Of a stretch of DNA of 64,000 nt, positions 9,086-17,851 are shown piece by piece. The notes beneath the pieces are model-generated. The model was not told the DNA's origin, did no database searches, and saw only the letters and a list, made by a program, of their open reading frames with translations. Both the position numbers and the translations under genes were made by a program. Positions within the stretch are counted from its first letter, which is position 1. Every line of letters begins with the position of its first letter. The DNA comes from Veillonella denticariosi JCM 15641. GTDB lineage: Bacteria > Bacillota > Negativicutes > Veillonellales > Veillonellaceae. The stretch is from contig NZ_PPDB01000007.1 of NCBI RefSeq assembly GCF_002959855.1, forward strand, positions 1 to 64,000, given 5' to 3'.

Positions 9086-9784
9086 ATGGGGACTTTAATC
9101 ATTTTAGAAGGTGGCGACGGTAGCGGAAAAGCGACGCAGACGGCGTTGCTTGTAAAACGTCTTGCCGATGAAGGTCGTGCGGTGAGGTCCGTGAGCTTTC
9201 CCAATTATGACAGCGATGCGTCTATGCCTATCAAGATGTATTTGGCCGGGGAGTTCGGTCGTGATGTGAACGATGTAAATCCGTATATTGCAAGTTCCAT
9301 GTACGCCATAGATCGATTTGCATCCTTCAGAACTGACTGGGAGGATTTTTATAATAGCGGCGGCATTATCGTTGCCGACCGGTATACAACGTCGAATATG
9401 GTGCATCAGATGGTTAAATACGAAGATCCGGCAGAGCGTAAGAATTTTCTGGACTGGCTTGAAGATTATGAATTTACCAAATTTGGGCTTCCGAAGCCGG
9501 ATGCGGTGTGCCTTCTCGACATGCCGTTAGAGGTGAGCGAGGTGCTGATGGCGGAGCGGACGGGTAAAACAGGCGGTGCCACGGGGGATATTCACGAAGG
9601 TAATCACGCATATTTAGCAGCTGTTCATGGCGCTTATGAAGAGTTGGTAGAGCGATATAAATGGCATCGTATCTCTTGTGTTGATGGGGATGATATCAAG
9701 TCGTATCGGTTGCGTACCGTTGAGGCTATTCATGAGGATGTCTATGCTGCTGTTCATAGCCTATTGGATGCCCTATACATATAA
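9086..9784 (+). CDS. tmk: Thymidylate kinase (dTMP kinase)
   Basis: Tmk phosphorylates dTMP to dTDP for DNA synthesis. The 232-aa protein starts with a P-loop LEGGDGSGKATQ (residues 8-18) whose usual Ser/Thr after the Lys is Ala. It has VADRYTTSN (Asp98-Arg99-Tyr100) and a lid-like segment AERTGKTGG. It is slightly longer than the about 210-aa Bacillus enzyme, with an insert around 45-85. ATG 9086 has AGGAG 5 bp upstream; ATG 9065 would run back into the previous gene. Conserved context yaaO-tmk-holB supports dTMP kinase over a deoxynucleoside kinase. Confidence 0.88.
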   Translation: MGTLIILEGGDGSGKATQTALLVKRLADEGRAVRSVSFPNYDSDASMPIKMYLAGEFGRDVNDVNPYIASSMYAIDRFASFRTDWEDFYNSGGIIVADRYTTSNMVHQMVKYEDPAERKNFLDWLEDYEFTKFGLPKPDAVCLLDMPLEVSEVLMAERTGKTGGATGDIHEGNHAYLAAVHGAYEELVERYKWHRISCVDGDDIKSYRLRTVEAIHEDVYAAVHSLLDALYI

Positions 9785-9803
9785 CTTAAGATAAATATAT
9801 ATG

Positions 9804-9842
9804 AATTACCGGCTATTTAAGGCTGAGATAGCCTCGTAATTC
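9804..9842 (+). other. Long imperfect hairpin in the tmk 3' region
   Basis: GAATTAC (9804-9810) pairs with GTAATTC (9836-9842), and GGCTAT (9812-9817) with ATAGCC (9828-9833), leaving a small internal bulge and a loop of about 10 nt. No T tract follows; a conventional terminator starts 13 bp later. It may be an RNA processing or stability element. Function unknown. Confidence 0.5.
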
Positions 9843-9854
9843 CCGGATAATAAC

Positions 9855-9884
9855 AAAGGCGACTCTTTTAAAAGTCGCCTTTTT
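9855..9884 (+). terminator. Intrinsic terminator after tmk
   Basis: Ten-base-pair stem AAAGGCGACT/AGTCGCCTTT with an 8-nt loop and a T tract. Confidence 0.9.
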
Positions 9885-9927
9885 CCTATATAATATTAAT
9901 ATTGAGCAGATAATGATAGGAGGCGCT

Positions 9928-10968
9928 ATGACATATTTTGATACCATAATCGGTCAAGATTCGATTAAGTCACACCTATCTGAACTGGTAGGGCGCAATG
10001 CGCTGCCTCATAGTTTGCTCTTCTATGGTGAAGCAGGCCTCGGCAAATTGGATATGGCAATAGGCTTGGCGTCTCTTTTGTTGGGGCGTTCCGTGTTTTC
10101 ACAACCACGAGGTAAATCTTATTTGGCGGATGTGACTGCGGCTCGCTTAGCCAATGGTGAAAGCGAAAAGCGCATCGAAGCCGAAGGATTGCCGATTTAT
10201 ATCGATAAAGGGGAGGCCTTCTGGATTCGTCCTATGAAGACGACCTTAAAGGTGGAACAGTGGTATAACTTATTGCAGGATCATCTATCGGTGGCGGGCA
10301 ATGGAAATCGTGTCGTCATTGTGGAGGACTTTCACACGGCCAATGCGATCATGGCCAATGCGATGTTGAAAACCATCGAAGAGCCGCCACAACAGGTGTA
10401 CTTCATCATCATTACAAACAAGATCAATACTGTATTACCGACCATCGTGTCCCGATGCATGGGCGTCAGCTTTCATAGTGTCGATGCGGATACAATTCGT
10501 GCCGCAATGGAGGTGAAGGGGATTACCGGTGATATAGAACAGGCATTATTGGCCGGTCATGGCAATCCGCAGTTAGTGGAGCGGCTGGTCACACAGGGGC
10601 GTATTGAGATGCTGGAACTGGCAGTGCGATTCATGGATATACTGGCCTTTGAAAAACGGTGGTTCTCCATGATTTCCTTATCCTGTGAAAGCTTACCTCG
10701 AGAATCCCTAGGTGAATTAATGTATTGGTTGCGTTTAGTGAGCCGCGATATGATGGCTCTCAAAATGGGTGCTGCAGAGGCGCAATTACAGGTGCCTATG
10801 TATAAGGCTCAATTATTACGATTATTGCCGCGCTGGTCTATGCAGGCTCTCTCCGCAGTTATCGGAGAGACGTTACAGGCAGAACGGGCTTTGCGCTTAC
10901 ATATAAAAAATGCTCTCGTGATGGACGGTCTCAGTATCGCCCTTCATGATGCTCGTGAGGAGGATTAG
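9928..10968 (+). CDS. holB: DNA polymerase III delta' subunit
   Basis: Delta' is a stator subunit of the clamp loader. The 346-aa protein has the RFC-like N-terminal motif FDTIIGQDSI, a Walker-A-like GEAGLGK (Lys40), VVIVEDFH in place of a Walker B, and SRC in IVSRCMG. The cysteines that bind zinc in many delta' proteins are not evident around residues 50-70. ATG 9928 follows ggagg; the ATG at 9913 lies upstream of that site and is rejected. Its TAG directly abuts the ricT ATG, as in the Bacillus holB-yaaT pair, so translational coupling is likely. Confidence 0.92.
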   Translation: MTYFDTIIGQDSIKSHLSELVGRNALPHSLLFYGEAGLGKLDMAIGLASLLLGRSVFSQPRGKSYLADVTAARLANGESEKRIEAEGLPIYIDKGEAFWIRPMKTTLKVEQWYNLLQDHLSVAGNGNRVVIVEDFHTANAIMANAMLKTIEEPPQQVYFIIITNKINTVLPTIVSRCMGVSFHSVDADTIRAAMEVKGITGDIEQALLAGHGNPQLVERLVTQGRIEMLELAVRFMDILAFEKRWFSMISLSCESLPRESLGELMYWLRLVSRDMMALKMGAAEAQLQVPMYKAQLLRLLPRWSMQALSAVIGETLQAERALRLHIKNALVMDGLSIALHDAREED

Positions 10969-11814
10969 ATGGTAACCATCGTTGGTGTACGTTTTAAAAA
11001 AGCGGGCAAAATTTATTATTTTTTACCTGAACAGTTAGAGATATCCGTAGGTGACGGTGTCATTGTGGAAACCGCACGGGGTGTTGAATACGGTACGGTT
11101 GTCATCGGACCGAAAGGCGTCTCAAAAAATACCCTTGTATCCCCGTTGAAGCCGGTGATGCGCAAGGCTACAGCGAAGGATCTTAGACAAATAGAAAAAA
11201 ACGGAGAACGGGAAGAGAAAGCGTTCGGCATTTGCCTCGAGAAGATAGCAAAGCGTAAATTACCGATGAAACTGATTAATGTGGAATATACATTTGATAT
11301 GAATAAAATCGTTTTCTTTTTCACTGCTGACGGACGTATCGATTTCCGTGAGCTGGTAAAAGACTTGGCTACGGTTTTTAGAACGCGTATTGAATTACGT
11401 CAGGTCGGTGTTCGCGATGAGGCGAAGGTCCTGAACGGCATCGGTGCCTGCGGTAGATCGTTGTGCTGCTCCAATTTCCTAGGTGATTTCACACCTGTAT
11501 CGATTCGCATGGCTAAGGATCAGAATTTGAGTTTGAATCCGACAAAGATTTCCGGTGTATGCGGGCGCCTGATGTGTTGTCTTAACTATGAAGATGATAT
11601 GTATAAAAAGGGCGGCGACCTGTATGTGAAAAAGGAACGTCCTGCCGCTGCACAGGATATTGAACCGCCCGGGATTGGCAAGGACGTGGTTACCGATGAG
11701 GGCGTCGGTAAAGTTCTCAAGGTAAACCACCACAAGCATACCGTTAAGGTGCAGCTGGAGGCGGGGCGAACGATCGATTTGAAATGGTCCGAGGTGGCAT
11801 TGCCTGATGACTGA
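10969..11814 (+). CDS. ricT: PSP1-domain protein RicT/YaaT
   Basis: This 281-aa homologue of B. subtilis YaaT/RicT is a member of the Y-complex (RicA-RicF-RicT), which carries Fe-S clusters and helps RNase Y mature mRNAs. The PSP1 domain contains two cysteine groups, CGRSLCC (Cys161, 166, 167) and CGRLMCC (Cys198, 203, 204), the likely cluster ligands. The gene starts at the base after the holB stop, with gaggagg inside holB, and overlaps trmN6 by 8 bp. RicA and RicF are not in this window. A role in mRNA processing rather than sporulation is inferred, as no sporulation gene is seen. Confidence 0.9.
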   Translation: MVTIVGVRFKKAGKIYYFLPEQLEISVGDGVIVETARGVEYGTVVIGPKGVSKNTLVSPLKPVMRKATAKDLRQIEKNGEREEKAFGICLEKIAKRKLPMKLINVEYTFDMNKIVFFFTADGRIDFRELVKDLATVFRTRIELRQVGVRDEAKVLNGIGACGRSLCCSNFLGDFTPVSIRMAKDQNLSLNPTKISGVCGRLMCCLNYEDDMYKKGGDLYVKKERPAAAQDIEPPGIGKDVVTDEGVGKVLKVNHHKHTVKVQLEAGRTIDLKWSEVALPDD

Positions 11815-12532
11815 GCAGGAACGTCTTGATGACTTGATTATCGACGGATTACAAATCTATCAGCGACGCGATATGTTCCGGTTTTCTTTTGATGCCATTG
11901 CATTGGTTCACTTTTGTCAATTTAATATCAATCATACCTATGTGGAACTGGGCACCGGAACGGGGGTTATTCCGCTTATCGGAACTTCGTTGGGCGCCGG
12001 TCAGATAACGGGAATTGATATTAATGACACATTGATTGATTTGGCACGACGTAGCGTCGCACATAATGATAAATCGCATGTGGTAGCGATGGTATGCGGT
12101 GATTATCGGAATCTGTCGTATAGGGATTTACAAGACAAACCCTTTGACGGGGTTATTGTGAATCCTCCTTTTTATGATTGTGAAAGCGGTGCACTGCCGA
12201 CGTCGAAAGAGCGTGCAGCCGCCTTACATGACCGTCATACGACACTTGCAGACGTTCTTCAGGCGGTACAGTCCTTTATCAAGTATAAAGGGCGGCTTTG
12301 GATGATCTACAGTGCTGGTCGACTGCAATATGTTTTGTCCCAATTGGAGCAGGCTCATTTTCAGGTTAAACGATTGCGCTTTATTCACGGTATGATCGAT
12401 AAACCGGCGAAGCTTGTACTGATTGAAGGCATTTATCAGGGCAGCGCAGGACTTATATTGGAACCGCCGCTCATCGTTTATGACAAGCCGAATGTGTACA
12501 CAAAGGAGGTGTCCTCTTGGTATGAGCGATAA
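11807..12532 (+). CDS. tRNA1(Val) A37 N6-methyltransferase family (TrmN6/YabB-like)
   Basis: This 241-aa class I SAM-dependent methyltransferase has the motif I VELGTGTG (46-53) and the amino-methylase signature NPPF (119-122). The N-terminal stretch resembling FRFSFDAIALVHF is typical of the YfiC/YabB group that methylates A37 of tRNA1(Val). It overlaps ricT by 8 bp and the next gene by 11 bp, and sits directly before rsmI, as yabB does in Bacillus. Substrate assignment is by family and synteny. Confidence 0.87.
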   Translation: MTEQERLDDLIIDGLQIYQRRDMFRFSFDAIALVHFCQFNINHTYVELGTGTGVIPLIGTSLGAGQITGIDINDTLIDLARRSVAHNDKSHVVAMVCGDYRNLSYRDLQDKPFDGVIVNPPFYDCESGALPTSKERAAALHDRHTTLADVLQAVQSFIKYKGRLWMIYSAGRLQYVLSQLEQAHFQVKRLRFIHGMIDKPAKLVLIEGIYQGSAGLILEPPLIVYDKPNVYTKEVSSWYER

Positions 12533-13370
12533 CAGACAGGGCACTTTATATTTGGTACCTACGCCGATTGGCAATCTGGAGGATATGACCTATCGGGCGG
12601 TACGCATCCTCGGTGAAGTTGATGCCATTGCGGCGGAAGATACGCGGCACACAGGAATACTACTGAAACATTTTGATATCCGGAAACCCCTTATTTCTTA
12701 CCATGAACATAACAAAGAGGAAAAAGGGGCTTATATTATAGCGATGTTGTCGGAAGGGCGGTCGGTTGCCTGTGTCAGTGATGCGGGCATGCCCGCCATA
12801 TCCGATCCGGGGGCTGATTTAGCGGTTAAGGCCATATCGGAAGGGATTACCGTAGTTCCTTTACCGGGACCGAATGCGGCGCTGACGGCGCTAATCGCAT
12901 CCGGTCTTGACACAAGGCAATTTACCTTTGTAGGATTTTTACCGAAACGGGAAAAACATCGAGGCGAGGTTCTACGAGAACTTTCACAGGTTAAAGGAAC
13001 CTTGCTGTTTTATGAGGCACCTCACCGATTACAAGAGGTGCTGCAGGATATGTATGACGCCTTCGGCAATAGGTCTATAACGGTAGCACGGGAATTGACG
13101 AAGAAATTTGAAACCTTTGTGCGCACTGATTTACAATCTCTCGTGGAGAATCTGGAACAATTAACCTATAAAGGGGAGTTCGTTCTCGTCGTGAGCGGTG
13201 CTGACACGGTGGAAACAGAGGATACCGATATATCAGAAGCGCCTGTGTCTTACGCAGATGCAGTTAAAGAGCTCATAGGTAAAGGCGTACCTAAAAAAGA
13301 AGCAATTCGACAGGTGGCAAAGCGTTTTAACGTTTCCCGCCGAGATGTATATAATATTGTAGAACGTTAA
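12522..13370 (+). CDS. rsmI: 16S rRNA (cytidine-1402-2'-O)-methyltransferase
   Basis: RsmI uses SAM to 2'-O-methylate C1402 in the decoding centre of 16S rRNA. The 282-aa product shows the family hallmarks LYLVPTPIGNLEDMT at the N-terminus, AEDTRHTG, SYHEHN and CVSDAGMPAISDPG. ATG 12522 is 11 bp after a strong AAAGGAGGT and lies inside the end of trmN6 (11-bp overlap). Same position as Bacillus yabC. Confidence 0.95.
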   Translation: MSDNRQGTLYLVPTPIGNLEDMTYRAVRILGEVDAIAAEDTRHTGILLKHFDIRKPLISYHEHNKEEKGAYIIAMLSEGRSVACVSDAGMPAISDPGADLAVKAISEGITVVPLPGPNAALTALIASGLDTRQFTFVGFLPKREKHRGEVLRELSQVKGTLLFYEAPHRLQEVLQDMYDAFGNRSITVARELTKKFETFVRTDLQSLVENLEQLTYKGEFVLVVSGADTVETEDTDISEAPVSYADAVKELIGKGVPKKEAIRQVAKRFNVSRRDVYNIVER

Positions 13371-13390
13371 GACCTTCTCATTCGAAGGTC
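13371..13390 (+). other. Short hairpin in the metG leader
   Basis: GACCTTC (13371-13377) pairs with GAAGGTC (13384-13390) around a 6-nt loop, directly before the metG ribosome-binding site. There is no T tract, so it is not a terminator. Any effect on metG translation is speculation. Confidence 0.4.
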
Positions 13391-13405
13391 GGAAGGAGAC
13401 ACATT

Positions 13406-15352
13406 ATGGGAGACACAAAAAAAACGTATTATATTACGACACCGATTTATTATCCGAGCGCTAAACTGCACATCGGGCATACATACTGCACGTCCGTGGC
13501 GGATACGATTGCACGTTTTAAGCGATTGGCCGGGTATGATGTGCGATTTTTAACGGGTTCCGATGAGCATGGTCAAAAGATTCAGCGTGCGGCGGAGGCG
13601 GAAGGCATCACACCCCTTGAATATACGACAAATATCGTAAACAGTTTTAAAGCATTGTGGGAAAAAATGCATATCTCCAATGATGATTTTATCCGCACCA
13701 CGGATAAACGCCATGAAAAGGTTGTGCAGGAACTGTTCACAAAAGCTTATGAGAAGGGCGATATTTACAAAGCCGAGTATGAAGGCTGGTATTGTACGCC
13801 GGACGAAACATTTTGGACAGAGCAGAAGTTAGGACCTAATCACACCTGTCCGGATTGCGGTCGCCCTGTAGAGCGCGTTAAAGAGGAAAGTTATTTCTTT
13901 AAACTCGGTAAATATACGGATCAATGGCTTAAGTTTATTGAAGAAAATCCAGATTTTATTCAACCTGAATCACGTCGTAACGAAATGATTCAGTTCGTAA
14001 AGCAGGGATTAGAAGATCTCGCCGTATCCCGTACATCCTTTGATTGGGGGATCAAGGTGCCTTTTGACCCTAAACATGTGGTGTATGTATGGTTCGATGC
14101 ACTGGTAAACTATATCAGTGCACTCTCTCCTTTTGATGGAGATGGTGGGCTGTATAAAAAATATTGGCCTGCAGACCTTCACTTGGTGGGTAAAGAAATC
14201 GTTCGTTTCCATACGATTATTTGGCCTATGATGCTCATGAGTCTTGAATTGCCATTACCAAAAAAGGTATTTGGTCACGGCTGGATGATCGTCGACGGTA
14301 CAAAGATGAGTAAATCCTTGGGTAACGTAATCGATCCGATTCCATTGATCGATACATACGGTGCCGATTCGTTGCGATACTATCTGTTGAGTGAAATTCA
14401 GCTGGGGAACGATGGTAATTTCACATTGCCTAATTTCGTTACAAAAATCAATGCCGATTTGTCCAATGATTTAGGGAATCTCTTGAACCGTACCATTGCG
14501 ATGATTGAAAAATATCACGGCGGTGTGATTACAAAATGCGATGATATGGATAATTTGGATCGTGATGTATCCGCCATGGCTATTCAGACTGTAAATGATT
14601 TTGAAAGCGCTATGGAAGCGATGGAACTCAATAAAGCGATTAAATCCGTATGGGCTTTTATCGGCCGTATGAATAAATACATTGATGAAACGATGCCCTG
14701 GGTATTGGCTAAATCCGAGAATGCCCATGATAAGGCACGTTTGCAGTCCGTTATGTATCATTTGGCAGAGGCATTGCGTATCATCGCTGTTTTGGTGAGT
14801 CCTGTTATCCCTGTAGGGGCACCTAAAATCTGGGAACAGTTGGGCCTTGCGGGATTCAGTGATGTCACCCTTGATGATGCTAAGGTGTGGGGTGCGTTGC
14901 CAACGGGGACTAAGGTGGTGAAAGGCGAGCCGATTTACCCTCGCTTTGACGTACCTGAAATGGTTGAGGCGACACCGGTTGAAGCCGACGCGGAAATCGT
15001 TGATACATCCAATATTCCACCATTAAAAGACAATATTGCATATGACGATTTTGAAAAATTAGACCTTCGTGTAGCTAAGGTTGTCAGCTGTGAAAAGGTT
15101 CCGAAATCCAAGAAACTGTTGAAGTTTGTATTGGACATCGGTTTAGAGCAGCGCATCGTACTAAGCGGTATTTCCCAGTATTATGAACCGGAAACGATGG
15201 TCGGTAAAAAGGTGATTTACCTGGCGAATCTTGCACCTAAGAAGATGATGGGCATCGAGTCAAATGGTATGATTTTGTCCGCTTCTGACTGGGAAGAACA
15301 TTTGGAGGTCACCAATATCGAGTCATTACCGGCGGGGAGTGTGGTTAAATAA
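13406..15352 (+). CDS. metG: Methionyl-tRNA synthetase
   Basis: MetRS charges tRNA(Met). The 648-aa protein has the HIGH motif at residues 22-25, a zinc/knuckle region with CPDC, KMSKS at 300-304, an anticodon-binding helical domain, and a C-terminal tRNA-binding domain (about 540-648, beginning DDFEKLDLRVAKV). This is the Bacillus MetS architecture with the Trbp111-like tail. The gene overlaps tatD by one base, as metS-yabD are adjacent in Bacillus. No T-box is present in the 35-bp gap upstream. Confidence 0.97.
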   Translation: MGDTKKTYYITTPIYYPSAKLHIGHTYCTSVADTIARFKRLAGYDVRFLTGSDEHGQKIQRAAEAEGITPLEYTTNIVNSFKALWEKMHISNDDFIRTTDKRHEKVVQELFTKAYEKGDIYKAEYEGWYCTPDETFWTEQKLGPNHTCPDCGRPVERVKEESYFFKLGKYTDQWLKFIEENPDFIQPESRRNEMIQFVKQGLEDLAVSRTSFDWGIKVPFDPKHVVYVWFDALVNYISALSPFDGDGGLYKKYWPADLHLVGKEIVRFHTIIWPMMLMSLELPLPKKVFGHGWMIVDGTKMSKSLGNVIDPIPLIDTYGADSLRYYLLSEIQLGNDGNFTLPNFVTKINADLSNDLGNLLNRTIAMIEKYHGGVITKCDDMDNLDRDVSAMAIQTVNDFESAMEAMELNKAIKSVWAFIGRMNKYIDETMPWVLAKSENAHDKARLQSVMYHLAEALRIIAVLVSPVIPVGAPKIWEQLGLAGFSDVTLDDAKVWGALPTGTKVVKGEPIYPRFDVPEMVEATPVEADAEIVDTSNIPPLKDNIAYDDFEKLDLRVAKVVSCEKVPKSKKLLKFVLDIGLEQRIVLSGISQYYEPETMVGKKVIYLANLAPKKMMGIESNGMILSASDWEEHLEVTNIESLPAGSVVK

Positions 15353-16122
15353 TGAAACTCTTCGATAGTCATGCTCATGTTAATGACGGTCGTTTCGATA
15401 ACGACCGGACAGATATGTTACAAGCTTGTTTTGATGCAGGTGTTGAATATATTCTGATTCCCGGTGTGGACCGGGATACCGTTGAATCCGGTATTGCGTT
15501 AGCGGAACAATATGAACAGCTGTATGCGGCGGTAGGGACTCATCCTCATGAATCTAAAGACTTTACGGATGAGGATTATGAGTTTTATAAGGAGCAGGCT
15601 TTGCATAATGATAAGGTTCGCGCTATCGGTGAAATCGGTCTCGATTACTACTATGATTTTTCCGATAGGGATACGCAAAAGCGCGTATTTATCCGACATC
15701 TGGAACTGGCTCGAGACGTCGATTTGCCGATTATTATTCATGATCGTGATGCACATGGTGACATCATGGATATTCTGCGTAATGAGGGCAAGGATAACTG
15801 GGGTATATTTCACTGTTATTCGGGCAGTTGGGAAATGGCGAAGGAAGCCATCAAGATGGGTTTCTATATTTCCTTTGCCGGTCCTGTTGTATTTCCTAAA
15901 TCAACCAATCTAAAGGAAGTGGCAAGACAAGTTCCGTTGGATCGAATCCTCATTGAAACGGATTCGCCGTATTTGACGCCGCCTCCATTTAGAGGTCGTC
16001 GTAACGATCCGAGCAAGACTCAATTTGTGGCGGAGGAGATTGCGAATCTTAAAGGAATGGACGTAGATGAGTTCTGTGACATAACCTTTAATAATGCTAA
16101 GCGCGTGTTCGGTATTGAATGA
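15352..16122 (+). CDS. TatD family metal-dependent DNase
   Basis: This 256-aa TIM-barrel hydrolase belongs to the TatD/YabD family, 3'-5' DNA exonucleases with two metals. Metal ligands are visible in FDSHAHVND (HxH), GEIGLDYYYD, IIIHDRDAH, IFHCYSG and ETDSPYL. The start ATG shares its A with the metG TAA stop, implying coupled translation. A terminator follows about 80 bp downstream. Confidence 0.93.
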   Translation: MKLFDSHAHVNDGRFDNDRTDMLQACFDAGVEYILIPGVDRDTVESGIALAEQYEQLYAAVGTHPHESKDFTDEDYEFYKEQALHNDKVRAIGEIGLDYYYDFSDRDTQKRVFIRHLELARDVDLPIIIHDRDAHGDIMDILRNEGKDNWGIFHCYSGSWEMAKEAIKMGFYISFAGPVVFPKSTNLKEVARQVPLDRILIETDSPYLTPPPFRGRRNDPSKTQFVAEEIANLKGMDVDEFCDITFNNAKRVFGIE

Positions 16123-16201
16123 TACTGAACTGCTTTCGCAGTATATGTCGCATTTTGTAATGACGGAATTAGAAAGATCAGAATTATATCATATAGAATA
16201 C

Positions 16202-16238
16202 AACGCGATTCTCGCATAGCGATGAGAATCGCGTTTTT
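16202..16238 (+). terminator. Intrinsic terminator after tatD
   Basis: Twelve-base-pair stem AACGCGATTCTC/GAGAATCGCGTT, 10-nt loop, then a T tract. Confidence 0.93.
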
Positions 16239-16241
16239 CTA

Positions 16242-16250
16242 TGGTATACT
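16242..16250 (+). promoter_or_regulatory. Candidate extended -10 promoter of the polyP operon
   Basis: TGG followed by TATACT (16245-16250) just after the tatD terminator. No clear -35 is seen. Confidence 0.4.
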
Positions 16251-16304
16251 AAAATAAATTCATACTAAACATATTATAGGATGAGACAGGATGAGGTTAG
16301 TAGC

Positions 16305-17843
16305 ATGAAACGTATTGCATTTATAGATCTGGGCTCCAATTCGGTGCGCTTTGTCATATATGAAATCTCCGATACAGGCAGTTATCGTTTGATTTATCAG
16401 GAAAAGGAAAGCGTTCGGTTGAGTGAGAATATGTGGGGAACTCATGAACTGACGCCGGCTGCGATGGAACGGTCGCTGGAATCCTTAAAGGCTTTCGTTC
16501 ATATGGCGGAGGCCATGGGGGTTGATACAATTAAGGCGGTTGCTACGGCAGCGGTACGGCTGGCGAAGAACGGCGATACTTTCATAAAAATTGTAAAAGA
16601 CGAGACCGGTCTAGATTTGGAATGTATTGCCGGCGAAGAAGAGGCGCGGCTGGGGTTTCTTGGTGTTATCAATACCATCGGACTCAAAGATTTCATCGTT
16701 TTTGATTTGGGCGGGGCCAGTACGGAAATTACATTGGTTCGCAATCGCCGTATCGTAAAGGCTGTGAGCCTGCCTATCGGGGCGCTTACATTGACGGGTA
16801 CGTATCAGAAGGGGGATGAATATACCTCTAAAGAGCTGGATAAGATGTCGAAAGCCATCAAAAAGATCATAAAGGAACATGCATGGCTGAGAAATATAAA
16901 ACTACCTCTTCTCGGTATCGGCGGAACGGCACGGAATATTGCGAAAATGGATCAGCGTAAGCTGTCGTATCCGATAACAAAACTTCATAATTACGAAATT
17001 CCGTATCATCGATTTTATGAGATATTACAGGAGGTCGTTTCCAAACCGTTGGCGGAACGCAAGAAAATCAACGGCCTTTCCACTGATCGTGCGGATATCA
17101 TCATCGCAGGAATGACTATCGTTGATGAGCTTTTCAATTATGTAAATACGAAAACCCTCGTTGTAGGAGGCTGCGGACTTCGGGAGGGGCTGTTTTACGA
17201 TTATTACGGACAGCATTATTTAGGGGGGAATCCTATTATCGAAGATATTCTCGTGCACTCCGCGGAGAATGTGCTGTTAGGAATGACCAAGCATGAGTTT
17301 GTTCATGCCAATTATATTTGCGGACTTGCCATGAAGCTATATGATATGTTGCAACCACTACATCGGGCTGATCGCAATGTTCGTCGTTGCCTGATGGTGG
17401 CTAGCTTGTTACATGATATAGGAAAGCGGGTCAACTATTACAGTCATGCACGACACGGTTGTTATATGCTGGTGAATAGTAATTTATACGGAATTACGCA
17501 TATCGAACAAGCTTTTAGCGCCTTTCTGGTGATGAATTCTCACGGACTGACGCCGAAGGAGTATAAAAATTTTCTGTATGGTAAGCTGCTCGATCAGGAA
17601 CAACGTTTATTAGGACAGAAATTATCCATTATTTTGGCATTGGCCGAGGCTCTTGATGAAAGCCATGAACAATTTATCAAATCCTTGGACGTAACGATTG
17701 ATAAAAACTCCGTTCAATTGCTTGTCACATATGCAAAAGGCAAGAATATCAGCGTTACCAAGTCGGCTGTAGAGAAATTGGTGAAAGCTTTTAAAAAGGA
17801 ATATAAACATCAGTTACATATTGAGTGGACCGAAGCTCGTTAG
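16305..17843 (+). CDS. ppx: Exopolyphosphatase / pppGpp phosphohydrolase, Ppx/GppA family with HD domain
   Basis: Ppx/GppA enzymes cut terminal phosphate from polyphosphate or hydrolyse pppGpp. The 512-aa product has an actin-like N-terminal half with FIDLGSNS (Asp8), the catalytic Glu region AGEEEARLG (Glu111-113), and FDLGGASTE (134-141). It then has a C-terminal HD-type domain with LLHDIGKR (His370-Asp371). All key residues are intact. ATG 16305 is chosen for gagg 8 bp upstream; ATG 16281 is in frame but has no usable site. It heads an operon with a degenerate paralogue and ppk1, so polyP is the likely substrate. Confidence 0.92.
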   Translation: MKRIAFIDLGSNSVRFVIYEISDTGSYRLIYQEKESVRLSENMWGTHELTPAAMERSLESLKAFVHMAEAMGVDTIKAVATAAVRLAKNGDTFIKIVKDETGLDLECIAGEEEARLGFLGVINTIGLKDFIVFDLGGASTEITLVRNRRIVKAVSLPIGALTLTGTYQKGDEYTSKELDKMSKAIKKIIKEHAWLRNIKLPLLGIGGTARNIAKMDQRKLSYPITKLHNYEIPYHRFYEILQEVVSKPLAERKKINGLSTDRADIIIAGMTIVDELFNYVNTKTLVVGGCGLREGLFYDYYGQHYLGGNPIIEDILVHSAENVLLGMTKHEFVHANYICGLAMKLYDMLQPLHRADRNVRRCLMVASLLHDIGKRVNYYSHARHGCYMLVNSNLYGITHIEQAFSAFLVMNSHGLTPKEYKNFLYGKLLDQEQRLLGQKLSIILALAEALDESHEQFIKSLDVTIDKNSVQLLVTYAKGKNISVTKSAVEKLVKAFKKEYKHQLHIEWTEAR

Positions 17844-17851
17844 GAGGTATT

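Noticed and set aside
13371-13405. T-box control of metG.
   Set aside because: Only 35 bp separate rsmI and metG; there is just one small hairpin and no T-box sequence.
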